Assembly (NCBI RefSeq): GCF_024346675.1
Contig: NZ_AP024851.1
Coordinates: 62,001-126,000 of the forward strand
From: Photobacterium sanguinicancri
GTDB taxonomy: Bacteria > Pseudomonadota > Gammaproteobacteria > Enterobacterales > Vibrionaceae
Length of the DNA stretch: 64,000 nt
Direction of reading: 5' to 3'
Numbering within the stretch: the first letter of the stretch is position 1; every line of letters starts with the position of its first letter. Shown here piece by piece: positions 36,513 through 45,283 of this stretch. The notes below the pieces were generated by a model. The model ran no database searches. It had not been told where the DNA came from and was given only the letters and a program-made list of their open reading frames with translations. Made by a program: the position numbers and the translations under genes.

Positions 36513-37007
36513 ATGTCTAAAGATTTTGATTTCACCATAGAATACACCCTCGACAAGTCCTTTTATACCGAGTGTTATGATCAAACTAGCCGTCCGGCTG
36601 AATTTCCAAAAGCCTATTTAAAGGGAATACTTTTTCTTATTTTTGGGGTGGTTTTAGTTAAATTTGAGTTACTACCCAGCGGCTACGTTGGTTGGTTCTT
36701 TATTGTTCTGAGTATTATTGAGGCGCTGAGTGTTTACTTTAAGAGAACCTGGTGGTTATGGCGACAAACATTCAGCATGAGCTTTGGCAGCAAAGTGGTC
36801 TTTCATGTTGACGCTAACGGTGTGAATTATAAAAGCGGTAAAAACACCCGTAACATCGCTTGGAGTGACATCGACCAACTTCAACAAAGCGATTTAGGTT
36901 TTATCCTTCATATGGGTAAACAGCGCCAATACGTCAGTAAATCTTGCTTAAATGATGAAGTGATCGCGTTCATGGTAGAGCAGCACGCAGTATCAAAAAA
37001 GAACTAA
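36513..37007 (+). CDS. YcxB-like membrane protein (164 aa)
   Basis: The protein has two adjacent hydrophobic segments (about residues 35-52 and 56-74) and a C-terminal soluble domain with the pattern VVFHVDANGVNYKSGKNTRNIAWSDIDQLQ, which resembles the YcxB-like PH-type domain found in many bacterial membrane proteins. Function of that family is unknown. The gene stands alone and converges with the CIA30 gene 28 bp downstream. Confidence 0.65.
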   Translation: MSKDFDFTIEYTLDKSFYTECYDQTSRPAEFPKAYLKGILFLIFGVVLVKFELLPSGYVGWFFIVLSIIEALSVYFKRTWWLWRQTFSMSFGSKVVFHVDANGVNYKSGKNTRNIAWSDIDQLQQSDLGFILHMGKQRQYVSKSCLNDEVIAFMVEQHAVSKKN

Positions 37008-37034
37008 CGTCATCACTGGCTATATAGCAATGCC

Positions 37035-37661
37035 TTAGGGGTGATTATATTCACTTGCTTCCTGCGAGTTTTTAAATTGAATCTGGATTAGATTCAGCGC
37101 AAAGGGGCCAGGCTGCTTATCGGCAATGAGTAACCCAACTTGTTTAGTATCTTGGGCTGTAAGCTCAGGTGCGTCGCTGAGAAGTCGCCCTCTAAATACC
37201 GCTTGAAACTTGTTTAGGTCAAAGACCTTCTCCTGCCGTTGTCCTTTGATGGTAGTAAACTCGTGCTTGTAAGTGATTCTATTACCGCTCTTCCATGTTG
37301 CGAGCCTCAGTTGATAGCGGCGGCCATCACCGATAAACCTCACTGCTACTCGATCAACCTCGAAGGGCAGGGGGCCAATCGCTCGATTGATCGAACTGAA
37401 GCCACCATTCTTGTCTAGTGATATCTCCCCCCAAAAACGACTCGATTGACCATCAAAAGTGAGTTGTCCTTGCGAAATGCCCCCCATCACGTTGTCGTTA
37501 GTTGCTTCCCACTGCTGGTGTTCGTTAGCTTGTGTTAAGTCGATCATAATGGTTCCTGATGAAATAACCGTGTTGGATAATGCGCTGGAGGCACTGAGCA
37601 AAAAACAGAGTGTCGTTATTAATTTAACAGTGGAGAGGAAGTGAGTGTTCACATTGCTCAT
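37035..37661 (-). CDS. CIA30-family protein, exported (208 aa)
   Basis: A hydrophobic N-terminus (about residues 10-30, ending SSALSN) is a probable signal peptide. The rest matches the CIA30/NDUFAF1-type beta-sandwich: WEATNDNVMGGISQGQL, FWGEISLDKNGGFSSI and the distal DLNKFQAVFRGR. In bacteria the family is uncharacterised and may bind carbohydrate-like ligands. The ATG overlaps the stop of the upstream 93-residue gene by 4 bp (ATGA), so the two are translationally coupled. Confidence 0.8.
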   Translation of the reverse strand: MSNVNTHFLSTVKLITTLCFLLSASSALSNTVISSGTIMIDLTQANEHQQWEATNDNVMGGISQGQLTFDGQSSRFWGEISLDKNGGFSSINRAIGPLPFEVDRVAVRFIGDGRRYQLRLATWKSGNRITYKHEFTTIKGQRQEKVFDLNKFQAVFRGRLLSDAPELTAQDTKQVGLLIADKQPGPFALNLIQIQFKNSQEASEYNHP

Positions 37662-37939
37662 GTCGATACCCGTTTACAGTCAGGCGCGTTGTCGGTAAGT
37701 GACAAACATTGTTCGATGAAGTCGGAGTAGTTTGACGCCTTGTCGTATTCGACTTTCAGTGAGCCATGGAACATTAAGGTCACAGTGACGTCTTTGTAGC
37801 GTAACCAACAGGTGTAACCGTCATAATCGTGCCACGCATCTATCTCACCCCATTGATATTTGTGCTCCAGTTTGTCGCCATTTGAGCGAATGCAATCGAA
37901 TACTCTGAGAAACTCTCTTATGGTGAGTCTGTTATCCAT
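37658..37939 (-). CDS. Hypothetical protein (93 aa)
   Basis: A small soluble protein with a helical N-terminus (TIREFLRVFDCIRSNGD) followed by beta strands containing several Trp and Tyr (WGEIDAWHDYDGYTCWLRYKDVTVTLMFHG). It is the first gene of a two-gene unit with the CIA30 gene and overlaps it by 4 bp. No family or function recognised. Confidence 0.65.
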   Translation of the reverse strand: MDNRLTIREFLRVFDCIRSNGDKLEHKYQWGEIDAWHDYDGYTCWLRYKDVTVTLMFHGSLKVEYDKASNYSDFIEQCLSLTDNAPDCKRVST

Positions 37940-38058
37940 GTGTCACTCCTGCTGCTAAGGGGCGAACGATACCCGTTTTTTCTGTGTTTGCAGTGGTTAA
38001 CTACGGGTTAGCGCCTCGCATGGATCACTGAGAGTGACAGCACTATCACCGCCATTCA

Positions 38059-38092
38059 TATCATATTGATAGTCCCTGATATTATTTTGATA
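38059..38092. promoter_or_regulatory. Activator-binding palindromes upstream of ygfM (TATCA-N3-TGATA)
   Basis: Two copies: 38059-38071 (TATCA-TAT-TGATA, perfect) and 38080-38092 (TATTA-TTT-TGATA, one mismatch), 21 bp apart and so on the same face of the helix. They lie 160-190 bp before the sigma54 promoter at 38251. Confidence 0.78.
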
Positions 38093-38250
38093 TCACTATG
38101 CTCCGTAGTGATAACCGTTATTATTTAGGTGTTTAGGTCGAGAACATTCAACAAATAAAAAGGAATATTTGTCCCGATGGTGATGCCAATTTGGGCTAAA
38201 TTTCTGACTCCGCTCACGAATATTTTCCTTAGAAGATCAGTTTTAGCAGC

Positions 38251-38267
38251 TTGGCGTGTTTGTTGCC
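38251..38267 (+). promoter_or_regulatory. Sigma54 promoter of ygfM-xdhD
   Basis: TTGGCGTGTTTGTTGCC has GG and GC 10 bases apart, matching -24/-12, about 95 bp before the ygfM start. A 15-bp box GACTCCGCTCACGAA at 38206-38220 also recurs upstream of ygfK (26450-26464, one mismatch). Confidence 0.85.
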
Positions 38268-38362
38268 TTTTAAGTATTTAAGACATTAATAACGTTCCGT
38301 AGAGCCATTAGGTTGAACGCATGGTGCAGGAATAACAATGATAATGCGAAAAGGCAATTAAT

Positions 38363-39157
38363 ATGATTGAACAATATCTAACGCCTGACACCCCTGCTCA
38401 GGCACTTGAATTTAAGCAATTGCATGGCAATGACGCCATTTGGTTTGCTGGGGGATCTAAAATCAATGCAGCACCCACTAAAACTGATAAAACGATAGCT
38501 ATCTCTTTGGGGAGACTGAATTTATCCCAGATCGAGCAGCAAGGCGATAGCTTACATATTGGTGCGATGTGCCATATCCAGCAGTTGATAGACCATGAAC
38601 TTGTCCCTGTGGCCTTAAAGCAATCTGCTGCGTTTATCTATTCCCGTCATATTCGTAATCAGGCCACCTTGGGTGGTGAGATTGCCGCACGACAGCCAGA
38701 GGCGTTATTGATACCCAGCCTACTGGCGCTGAAAGCAACACTGAAACTGGCTAACGGGCAGGAGATGGATGTTGAAGATTACATCAACAACGATGAGCGA
38801 GCGCTTATCGCGACTGTCATTATCCCAGATAGCAGCCTGACTTGTATTGGTTACAACATTGCCCGCTCTGCGGCGGGGCTAGCGATTGTGACTGCAGCAG
38901 TATCGATTGATAAACAAGGTAATAAGGTCATCGCGCTTGATGGCGTTTCGCCGTTGTATCAAGGTGCGGCTCGTCCCGTTCGTCTCCGTGATGTAGAAGC
39001 GCAAGATCTAAAAGGTGAGCTGCTAGAGCAAGCTGTTGCCGATGCTATTTACCCAGAAGCCGATATTCGCGGCGGTGTGGAATACAAGCGATATATCGCA
39101 GGTGTTGTGATCACGGATTTGATGGCTGAATGTCAGCACATGGTAGAGGAGGCATAA
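38363..39157 (+). CDS. ygfM: YgfM, FAD subunit partner of XdhD
   Basis: YgfM is a CO-dehydrogenase-type FAD-binding subunit. The motifs are IWFAGGSKINAAP (about 26-38, the first flavin loop) and SRHIRNQATLGGEIAARQPEA (about 93-113, the second). At 264 residues it is close to E. coli YgfM (259). It lacks the normal C-terminal FAD-subunit domain length of XdhB (297). It ends 2 bp before the xdhD start, whose binding site GAGGAGG is inside the ygfM end, so the two are tightly coupled. Confidence 0.9.
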   Translation: MIEQYLTPDTPAQALEFKQLHGNDAIWFAGGSKINAAPTKTDKTIAISLGRLNLSQIEQQGDSLHIGAMCHIQQLIDHELVPVALKQSAAFIYSRHIRNQATLGGEIAARQPEALLIPSLLALKATLKLANGQEMDVEDYINNDERALIATVIIPDSSLTCIGYNIARSAAGLAIVTAAVSIDKQGNKVIALDGVSPLYQGAARPVRLRDVEAQDLKGELLEQAVADAIYPEADIRGGVEYKRYIAGVVITDLMAECQHMVEEA

Positions 39158-39159
39158 TC

Positions 39160-42030
39160 ATGACGATTCAATTTACCTTAAATGGCCGTCCTCAATCTTT
39201 GGAATGCCGTATTGGCGAAAATGTACAGACATTGCTGCATTCTATGGGTTACCACTCGGTTCGAAATAGCGATGATGGTTGGGGTTATGCGGGGTCAGAT
39301 GTGATCCTGCTTAATGGCGAATTAATTAACGCCTCTTTGCTGATTGCAGCTCAACTTGAAGGTGCTGAAGTGAAAACAGCGGAAGCCCTTGGCGAGTGGA
39401 ATCAGTTAAGTTTAGTTCAGCGGACGATGATCGATGTGGGCGTGGTGCAATCGGGTTATAACGACCCTGCATTAGCGCTGATATTGACCGATCTGCTTGA
39501 ACGAATTCCGCAGCCAACGCGCGATGAAATTGATGATGCGCTATCTGGGTTGTTTAGCCGAGATGCAGGTTATCAGCAGTTTTATGAAGTGGTTGAATTG
39601 GCAGTGAAACGCCTTGACGATCCTGCTTACACTCAACATTTTGCACCAGAATTTCGTGATGACTTAGCAGTGGTTGGTAAGAACTGTCCGAAGATTGACT
39701 CGGCGAAGATGGTGCAGGCCAAACCTTGTTATGTTGAAGATCGCATTCCAGCTAACGCTTGTGTTATTAAGATGCTGAGAAGTCCGCACGCTCATGCTTG
39801 GATCAAGCACCTAGATGTGTCTAAAGCCGAAGCACTAACGGGTGTGGTATCTGTGATAACGCACAAAAATTGCCCAGATATTCCTTATACACCCGGTGGC
39901 CAGAGTGCACCTGAGCCGTCACCGCTCGATCGCCGTATGTTTGGCCAAAAACTGCGCCATGTGGGTGACCGTGTTGCTGCTGTTGTCGCTGAATCAGTGG
40001 AAATAGCAGAGCAGGCATTGACACTGATCGACGTCGAATATGATGTGCTTAAGCCTGTCATGAGTATTGATGAGGCGATGGCCGCTAATGCCCCTATCAT
40101 TCACAACGAGCCTATCGAATATGGCGTAGGTGCGCCTGATGATTTAGAAGAGCAGAACCGTAACGCCGATCCGCGTGAAGGTAAGTTAATCGTGAATTTC
40201 CCGATTGGTTGCTTCCCGCGCAAAAATATTGCCGCCAGTGTTCGCGGCCATATCGGTGATCTCAATAAAGGCTTTGCTGAAGCGGATATGATTATCGAAC
40301 GTACTTACGAGTCGAAGCAGGTTCAACAACTGCCAGTTGAAACCCATATTTGTTACAGCTATATGGATGGTGATCGTATTGTGATGCACGATTCGACTCA
40401 GGTTCCTTGGCACGTGCGCCGTCAGGTAGCAAAAATTCTTGATGTGAAGCAGAACAAAGTACACATCGTTAAAGAACGTGTCGGTGGTGGATACGGCTCG
40501 AAACAAGATATTTTGTTGGAAGATGTGTGTGCATGGGCAACTTGGACCACTGGTCGTCCGGTGTATTTCCACCACACCCGTGAAGAAGAATTTATCTGTA
40601 ACTCAACCCGCCACGTTGCCAAAGTGGTGGTGAAACTCGGTGCGAAGAAAGACGGAACACTCACGGCGATTGATATGGATTTCCGTGCCAACACTGGCCC
40701 TTATGGAAACCACGCGTTGACCGTGCCATCAAATGGTCCCGCCTTGTCTCTACCTTTGTACCCTTGTGACAATGTGGACTTCAGGGTAACAACGTATTAC
40801 TCCAATATTTGCCCGACAGGGGCTTATCAGGGTTACGGTGCGCCGAAAGGCAACTATGCACTGACGATGGCGATGGCCGAAATGGCGAAAGAGCTGGGTA
40901 TTGACCATCTTGATATGGTTGAGAAGAACCGTGTGGTTGAAGGCCAAGAGCTGAAAATCCTAGCAGCTATCGGTGAAGGTAAAATGCCTGCCAGTGCCCC
41001 TAAAGTTCACAGCTGCGCCCTTGGGCCTATTTTGCGCGAAGGTCGTAAGTTGATTGAGTGGGACAGCCCGAAACAGGATGACGGCGAATGGAAAGTGGGC
41101 CGTGGTGTGGCGATTATCCAGCAAAAATCCGGCATTCCAGATATCGATCAAGCTAACTGCCAAATCAAAATGGCATCGGATGGTACCTTCATTGTTCACT
41201 CTGGTGCCGCTGATATAGGGACGGGCCTTGATACAGTGATCAGCAAACTGACCGCTGAAGTGCTTTGCTGCCCGATGGATGAAATTACGATTCACTCTGG
41301 TGATACCGATCATGCTCCGTTTGATAAAGGGGCTTACGCCTCATCTGGAACATGTTTCTCAGGTAATGCGGCCAAGCGAGCTGCTGAAGCGATGCGTGAG
41401 AAAATCCTTAAGTGCGGCGCTGAAATGTTGGGTGAACCCGTTGAAGATGTCGCTATTGTGGCGCCAGGCTTGGTGAAAGGTAAGCAGGGAGAAGTGAACT
41501 ACTTCGATATTGCCCACAAAGCGGAAAGCGGAACAGGGTGGGGGCAATTACTGGCTTCAGGTTGTTTCACCACCCCAGAATTTGCCTTCCCTTATGGCGC
41601 AAACTTCGCTGAGGTGGCAGTCAATACGCGTACGGGTGAAATCCGTCTTGATAAGTTCCATGCCTTGCTCGACTGTGGTACGCCCGTTAACCCTGATTTA
41701 GCGTTGGGACAGATTTACGGTGCCAGTATGCGAGCCATTGGTCACAGCTTATATGAAGAGCTGATTTATGATGAGCATGGTGTACCTGTAACGCGAGATT
41801 TGAAGAGCTATGGCGCGCCGATGATTGGCGATATCCCTCGCGATTTCAAAGCGGTGTTAGTACCAAGTGACGATCCGGTTGGCCCTTACGGTGCGAAATC
41901 GATTTCTGAAATTGGTGTTAACGGTGCCGCTCCAGCGATTGCCAGTGCAATTCATGATGCATGTGGCGTCTGGATTCGAGATTGGCACTTTACACCTGAG
42001 AAGGTTCTACACGGTCTGAATAAGCTTTAA
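39160..42030 (+). CDS. xdhD: XdhD, molybdenum hydroxylase with a degenerate Fe-S domain
   Basis: XdhD fuses a ferredoxin-like N-terminus to the Mo-binding domains of xanthine dehydrogenase; 956 residues, the same as E. coli XdhD. AGGAGG at 39146-39151 selects ATG 39160. Cofactor loops are RVGGGYGSKQD (about 440) and TGAYQGYGAPKGN (about 552); the catalytic Glu is in GAKSISEIGVNGA (about 915). The N-terminal domain keeps the fold (VRNSDDGWGYAGSD, about 33-46; GVVQSGYNDPALAL, about 94-107) but every 2Fe-2S cysteine is replaced. Electrons must therefore come or go through another partner, plausibly YgfM and YgfK. It probably acts on xanthine or urate. Selenium is suggested by yqeB and yqeC. Confidence 0.94.
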   Translation: MTIQFTLNGRPQSLECRIGENVQTLLHSMGYHSVRNSDDGWGYAGSDVILLNGELINASLLIAAQLEGAEVKTAEALGEWNQLSLVQRTMIDVGVVQSGYNDPALALILTDLLERIPQPTRDEIDDALSGLFSRDAGYQQFYEVVELAVKRLDDPAYTQHFAPEFRDDLAVVGKNCPKIDSAKMVQAKPCYVEDRIPANACVIKMLRSPHAHAWIKHLDVSKAEALTGVVSVITHKNCPDIPYTPGGQSAPEPSPLDRRMFGQKLRHVGDRVAAVVAESVEIAEQALTLIDVEYDVLKPVMSIDEAMAANAPIIHNEPIEYGVGAPDDLEEQNRNADPREGKLIVNFPIGCFPRKNIAASVRGHIGDLNKGFAEADMIIERTYESKQVQQLPVETHICYSYMDGDRIVMHDSTQVPWHVRRQVAKILDVKQNKVHIVKERVGGGYGSKQDILLEDVCAWATWTTGRPVYFHHTREEEFICNSTRHVAKVVVKLGAKKDGTLTAIDMDFRANTGPYGNHALTVPSNGPALSLPLYPCDNVDFRVTTYYSNICPTGAYQGYGAPKGNYALTMAMAEMAKELGIDHLDMVEKNRVVEGQELKILAAIGEGKMPASAPKVHSCALGPILREGRKLIEWDSPKQDDGEWKVGRGVAIIQQKSGIPDIDQANCQIKMASDGTFIVHSGAADIGTGLDTVISKLTAEVLCCPMDEITIHSGDTDHAPFDKGAYASSGTCFSGNAAKRAAEAMREKILKCGAEMLGEPVEDVAIVAPGLVKGKQGEVNYFDIAHKAESGTGWGQLLASGCFTTPEFAFPYGANFAEVAVNTRTGEIRLDKFHALLDCGTPVNPDLALGQIYGASMRAIGHSLYEELIYDEHGVPVTRDLKSYGAPMIGDIPRDFKAVLVPSDDPVGPYGAKSISEIGVNGAAPAIASAIHDACGVWIRDWHFTPEKVLHGLNKL

Positions 42031-42042
42031 TCAATGCGAAGG

Positions 42043-42078
42043 CGGTCATTTCCAGTGGATGGGAATGGCCGTTTTTTT
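42043..42078 (+). terminator. Terminator after xdhD
   Basis: An 11-bp stem with wobble pairs (CGGTCATTTCC at 42043, GGGAATGGCCG at 42061) and seven T residues. Confidence 0.85.
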
Positions 42079-42166
42079 GTCAGGGTATCGACGGGTAAGC
42101 AGGGATAGGCTCTGGTTGATCACGTTGTAAAGGCCCTAGTGTTTCACTGGTACGGATGGAACTGAA

Positions 42167-43573
42167 ATGAAACTGCTTTATAACGTGGAAGATAGACCTC
42201 CAATGGGGGCGGCGATCCTTCTTGCCCTTCAGCATATGCTTGCTGCTATGGGGGCTATTATTGCCGTCCCTCTGGTGGTCGGTAGTGCGATTGGCTTACC
42301 GACAGATCAAATGGTGATTTTGGTCAATGCGGCTCTGATGGTATCGGGTGTGGTGACTATTATCCAGTGCAAGGGGGTTGGCCCTGTTGGGATCCGACTT
42401 CCGGTGGTGATGGGGACCAGCTTTACCTTTGTGGCTATATCAATTTCTATTGGACTGGACTCTGGTATTTCCGGAATATTCGGAGCATCACTGGTTGGTT
42501 CGTTAGTGATGATCATTGGTAGCCGTTTCATGCCGCAAATTAGGAAGCTCTTTCCGCCTGTGGTGTCTGGTACCGTGGTGGTCTTGATTGGTCTGACAAT
42601 TTTGCCTGTGTCTGTCGACTGGTTTGCGGGTGGTTTTGTCGGGCAGGAACATTACGGTCAAATCGATAACTTGATGTTGGGTTTACTGGTGTTGGTTGTG
42701 GTGATTGTACTGTCGCAACTTGGTAAAGGACTGGTCTCTGCTGCTGCAATCGTGATCGGAATGATGGTGGGTTACATTGTCGCGATTTTCATGGGAGTGG
42801 TGGACTTTACGCCAGTAAAAGAAGCCAAGTTCTTCTCTTTGCCGGAACTATTACCTTTCGGACTCAGTTTTACCGTCAGTGGCGTTATCGGGATGTCTAT
42901 TGCCTACCTAGTTACCATCATGGAATCGACAGGTGACTTTTTGGCCTTGAGCGATGCAACCCATACCAAGTTGACTGGGAAGAAACTATCAAAAGGGATC
43001 TTATGTGATGGTATCGGTAGCGCCCTTGCATCGGTATTTGGTGCAACTCCCTTTTCATCATTCAGCCAGAATGTCGGTATTGTTTCGATTACCGGTGTTG
43101 CTAGTCGCCATGTGGTTGCTGTTACTGGTGTGATCATGCTGATTGCAGGTATGTTCCCGAAACTGGGCGGTATTGTAGTCACAATTCCTTCTCCGGTGCT
43201 GGGTGGCGCAGGACTTGTGATGTTCGCCATGATCATCTCCGCGGGTATTGGCATCCTGTCACGAATTAACTTTACCAAACGCAATATGCTAATCATCGCT
43301 GTCGGGGTTGCCTCGGGCATGGCGGTAACGGTTCGCCCAGAAATCTTAACGTATATGCCAGATTCCGTCCGCGTCATCCTAGGTTCTGGTATTACGACGG
43401 GCTCTCTAGTGGCTCTTGGCCTTAATATCGCTCTAGGTATTAACCGTGCTGATGAATTCGAAAGCGCGAACGAAAAACGCGAAGCGTTGAAAGATCAGAT
43501 TAAAGAATGTGAAAAATGTGAAAAAGCATTGGCTGAGGAAGAAGCCGTGCAGTCACGTGAACAGCAAGTTTAA
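42167..43573 (+). CDS. NCS2-family xanthine/urate permease
   Basis: A 468-residue nucleobase permease of the NCS2/NAT type with 12-14 membrane segments. The family signature is FSQNVGIVSITGVASR at about residue 306, with the substrate-contact Glu in IMESTGDFLA (about 252). Position between xdhD and guaD matches E. coli xanQ, but the segments GIRLPVVMGTSF, FPPVVSG and SQNVG look more like the urate carrier UacT, so substrate (xanthine or urate) is left open and no symbol is given. The C-terminus has an unusual charged tail with CEKCEKA. No sigma54 site was found in front of it. Confidence 0.88.
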   Translation: MKLLYNVEDRPPMGAAILLALQHMLAAMGAIIAVPLVVGSAIGLPTDQMVILVNAALMVSGVVTIIQCKGVGPVGIRLPVVMGTSFTFVAISISIGLDSGISGIFGASLVGSLVMIIGSRFMPQIRKLFPPVVSGTVVVLIGLTILPVSVDWFAGGFVGQEHYGQIDNLMLGLLVLVVVIVLSQLGKGLVSAAAIVIGMMVGYIVAIFMGVVDFTPVKEAKFFSLPELLPFGLSFTVSGVIGMSIAYLVTIMESTGDFLALSDATHTKLTGKKLSKGILCDGIGSALASVFGATPFSSFSQNVGIVSITGVASRHVVAVTGVIMLIAGMFPKLGGIVVTIPSPVLGGAGLVMFAMIISAGIGILSRINFTKRNMLIIAVGVASGMAVTVRPEILTYMPDSVRVILGSGITTGSLVALGLNIALGINRADEFESANEKREALKDQIKECEKCEKALAEEEAVQSREQQV

Positions 43574-43660
43574 GTTTTAGACAGAACGAATTTAATAAAA
43601 ATGAGAGCTGGAAAAAACGGTGCCCTACCACTGACCAGCACAGAAAGATAAGAGGTAATT

Positions 43661-44977
43661 ATGGAATATACCCAATCTATTAAAGCAATTAGAGCGTCTA
43701 TCATGGATATCGCTAGAGTTGTCGACAAACCGGAAGACGTAGAGCAGAACGTCCGCTTTATTGAAGATGGTTTGATGTTAGTCGACAACGGGCGTATCGA
43801 GTGGGTTGGCGAATGGTCTGAAGGTAAAGATAAAATCCCATCGACTGTTCGTATTCGAAGCTACCCTGGCAAGATTGTCATGCCAGGTTTTGTCGATACC
43901 CATATCCACTATCCTCAAGCCGAAATGGTTGGCGCCTATGGCGAACAGCTATTGGAATGGCTGAATAACTACACCTTCCCGACGGAAGCTCGCTATAAAG
44001 ATAAAGACTACTCGCGAGAAATGTCGACCTTCTTTATCAAACAGCTATTACGAAACGGAACGACAACCGCCTTGGTGTTTGGCACGGTTCACCCTGAATC
44101 GGTTGATGCACTGTTTGAAGAGGCTGAAAAGATCAATATGCGGATGATCGCCGGAAAGGTGATGATGGACCGCAATGCGCCTGAATATTTGTTGGATACG
44201 CCAGAGATAGGTTACAACCAAACCAAAGAATTAATAGAGCGTTGGCATAAACGTGGCCGTTTGCTTTATGCCATTACACCACGTTTCGCTCCAACGTCAT
44301 CACCAGAGCAGTTAGCTATTGCTGGTCGACTCAAAGAGGAATATCCAGACACCTATGTACACACGCATTTGTGTGAGAATCAAAATGAGATTGCTTGGGT
44401 GAAGGAACTTTTTCCTGAGCAAGACGGTTATCTGGATGTTTATCACCATCATGGTCTTACTGGTTCAAAGAGTGTCTTTGCGCATTGTGTCCACCTCGAA
44501 GATGAAGAGTGGGATTGTTTGCACAAAACAGATTCAGCTGTTGCCTTCTGCCCAACATCGAACTTGTACCTTGGTAGCGGTTTGTTCAAGTTACAGGAAG
44601 CTTGGAAACGTAAGGTAAAAGTCGGAATGGGGACCGATATAGGTGCGGGGACAACTTTTAATATGCTGCAAACGCTGAACGAAGCTTACAAGATTATGCA
44701 GTTGCAACAGCATCGACTTTCGGCGTTCGAAGCATTTTATTTAGCCACTCTAGGGGGAGCCAAATCACTCTCTTTGGATCACTTAATTGGTAACTTCGAG
44801 GTGGGTAAAGAGGCTGATTTCGTCATTATCGATCCTTGTTCTACACCATTACAGCAGCTTCGCTACGACAGCTCGCGTAACTTGTCTGATAAATTGTTCA
44901 TGTTGATGACGTTAGGCGACGACCGAAGCATCTATCGAACCTATGTCGATGGTCGATTAGTGTACGAGAGAGGTTAA
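43661..44977 (+). CDS. guaD: Guanine deaminase
   Basis: GuaD converts guanine to xanthine and ammonia in the cytoplasm. Zinc ligands and catalytic residues are visible: VDTHIHYPQ (about 78-80), HTHLCENQNE (about 234-243), AHCVHLEDE (about 274) and GMGTDIGAGT (about 322-331). The 438 residues correspond to E. coli GuaD (439) over the full length. AGAGGT lies 6 bases before the ATG. It follows the NCS2 permease by 87 bp and feeds xanthine to the Mo enzymes. Confidence 0.95.
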   Translation: MEYTQSIKAIRASIMDIARVVDKPEDVEQNVRFIEDGLMLVDNGRIEWVGEWSEGKDKIPSTVRIRSYPGKIVMPGFVDTHIHYPQAEMVGAYGEQLLEWLNNYTFPTEARYKDKDYSREMSTFFIKQLLRNGTTTALVFGTVHPESVDALFEEAEKINMRMIAGKVMMDRNAPEYLLDTPEIGYNQTKELIERWHKRGRLLYAITPRFAPTSSPEQLAIAGRLKEEYPDTYVHTHLCENQNEIAWVKELFPEQDGYLDVYHHHGLTGSKSVFAHCVHLEDEEWDCLHKTDSAVAFCPTSNLYLGSGLFKLQEAWKRKVKVGMGTDIGAGTTFNMLQTLNEAYKIMQLQQHRLSAFEAFYLATLGGAKSLSLDHLIGNFEVGKEADFVIIDPCSTPLQQLRYDSSRNLSDKLFMLMTLGDDRSIYRTYVDGRLVYERG

Positions 44978-44982
44978 ATTTC

Positions 44983-44998
44983 ACGCAAACGGTTTCGG
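44983..44998. promoter_or_regulatory. PurR-type operator upstream of ghxQ
   Basis: ACGCAAACGGTTTCGG matches the PurR consensus ACGCAAACGTTTGCGT at 13 of 16 positions, including the entire left half site. It lies 14 bp before the -35 element of the ghxQ promoter. This suggests repression by PurR with hypoxanthine or guanine. Confidence 0.65.
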
Positions 44999-45012
44999 TG
45001 AAAAATGATTTT

Positions 45013-45043
45013 TTGACAATGCAGGGTGAGTGAAGCGTATAAT
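45013..45043 (+). promoter_or_regulatory. Sigma70 promoter of ghxQ
   Basis: TTGACA (45013-45018) and TATAAT (45038-45043) are both consensus hexamers but are 19 bp apart, longer than the optimal 17. The predicted transcript has a leader of about 230 nt. Confidence 0.65.
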
Positions 45044-45121
45044 CGCCGCCAATTTACCTTGCTCAGCCTCGGTTATTTGCTCTAGGGATATTCCTTATGG
45101 GGATTGATGGGTTCTGTTAAC

Positions 45122-45283
45122 TGGGGTTGTGTCGATAAAAGACAGCAACATTTATAGCGTTACGGACAAGTCACAGCCCCAAGAAAGCAATCGATTGCAA
45201 CGGGGCGGGTTGAGAGGAAGCTCAACGTTTATCGAGGTGTTCAGGCAGCGAGCCGGACACTCAATTTTACAAGGAATTACATC
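45122..45283 (+). promoter_or_regulatory. Structured leader of ghxQ, possible riboswitch or attenuator
   Basis: TGGGGTTGTG (45122-45131) pairs with CACAGCCCCA (45172-45181) to give a 10-bp stem with one G-U, enclosing a domain with an ATAAA/TTTAT helix and a 9-base purine-rich loop. Downstream are GCAATCGATTGC (a 12-bp palindrome, 45187-45198), a GTTGAG/CTCAAC hairpin (45209-45225) and a further GTGTTC/GGACAC pairing. I cannot match it to a known riboswitch from memory. Binding of a purine is inferred only from the gene it precedes. Confidence 0.45.

Noticed and set aside
42120..42140. Sigma54 promoter before the NCS2 permease
   Set aside because: GG and the following GT are 11 bases apart and the -12 element lacks GC.
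45122..45181. Assignment of the ghxQ leader to the NMT1/xanthine or guanine riboswitch class
   Set aside because: I could not match conserved nucleotides of either class from memory; reported only as a structured leader.
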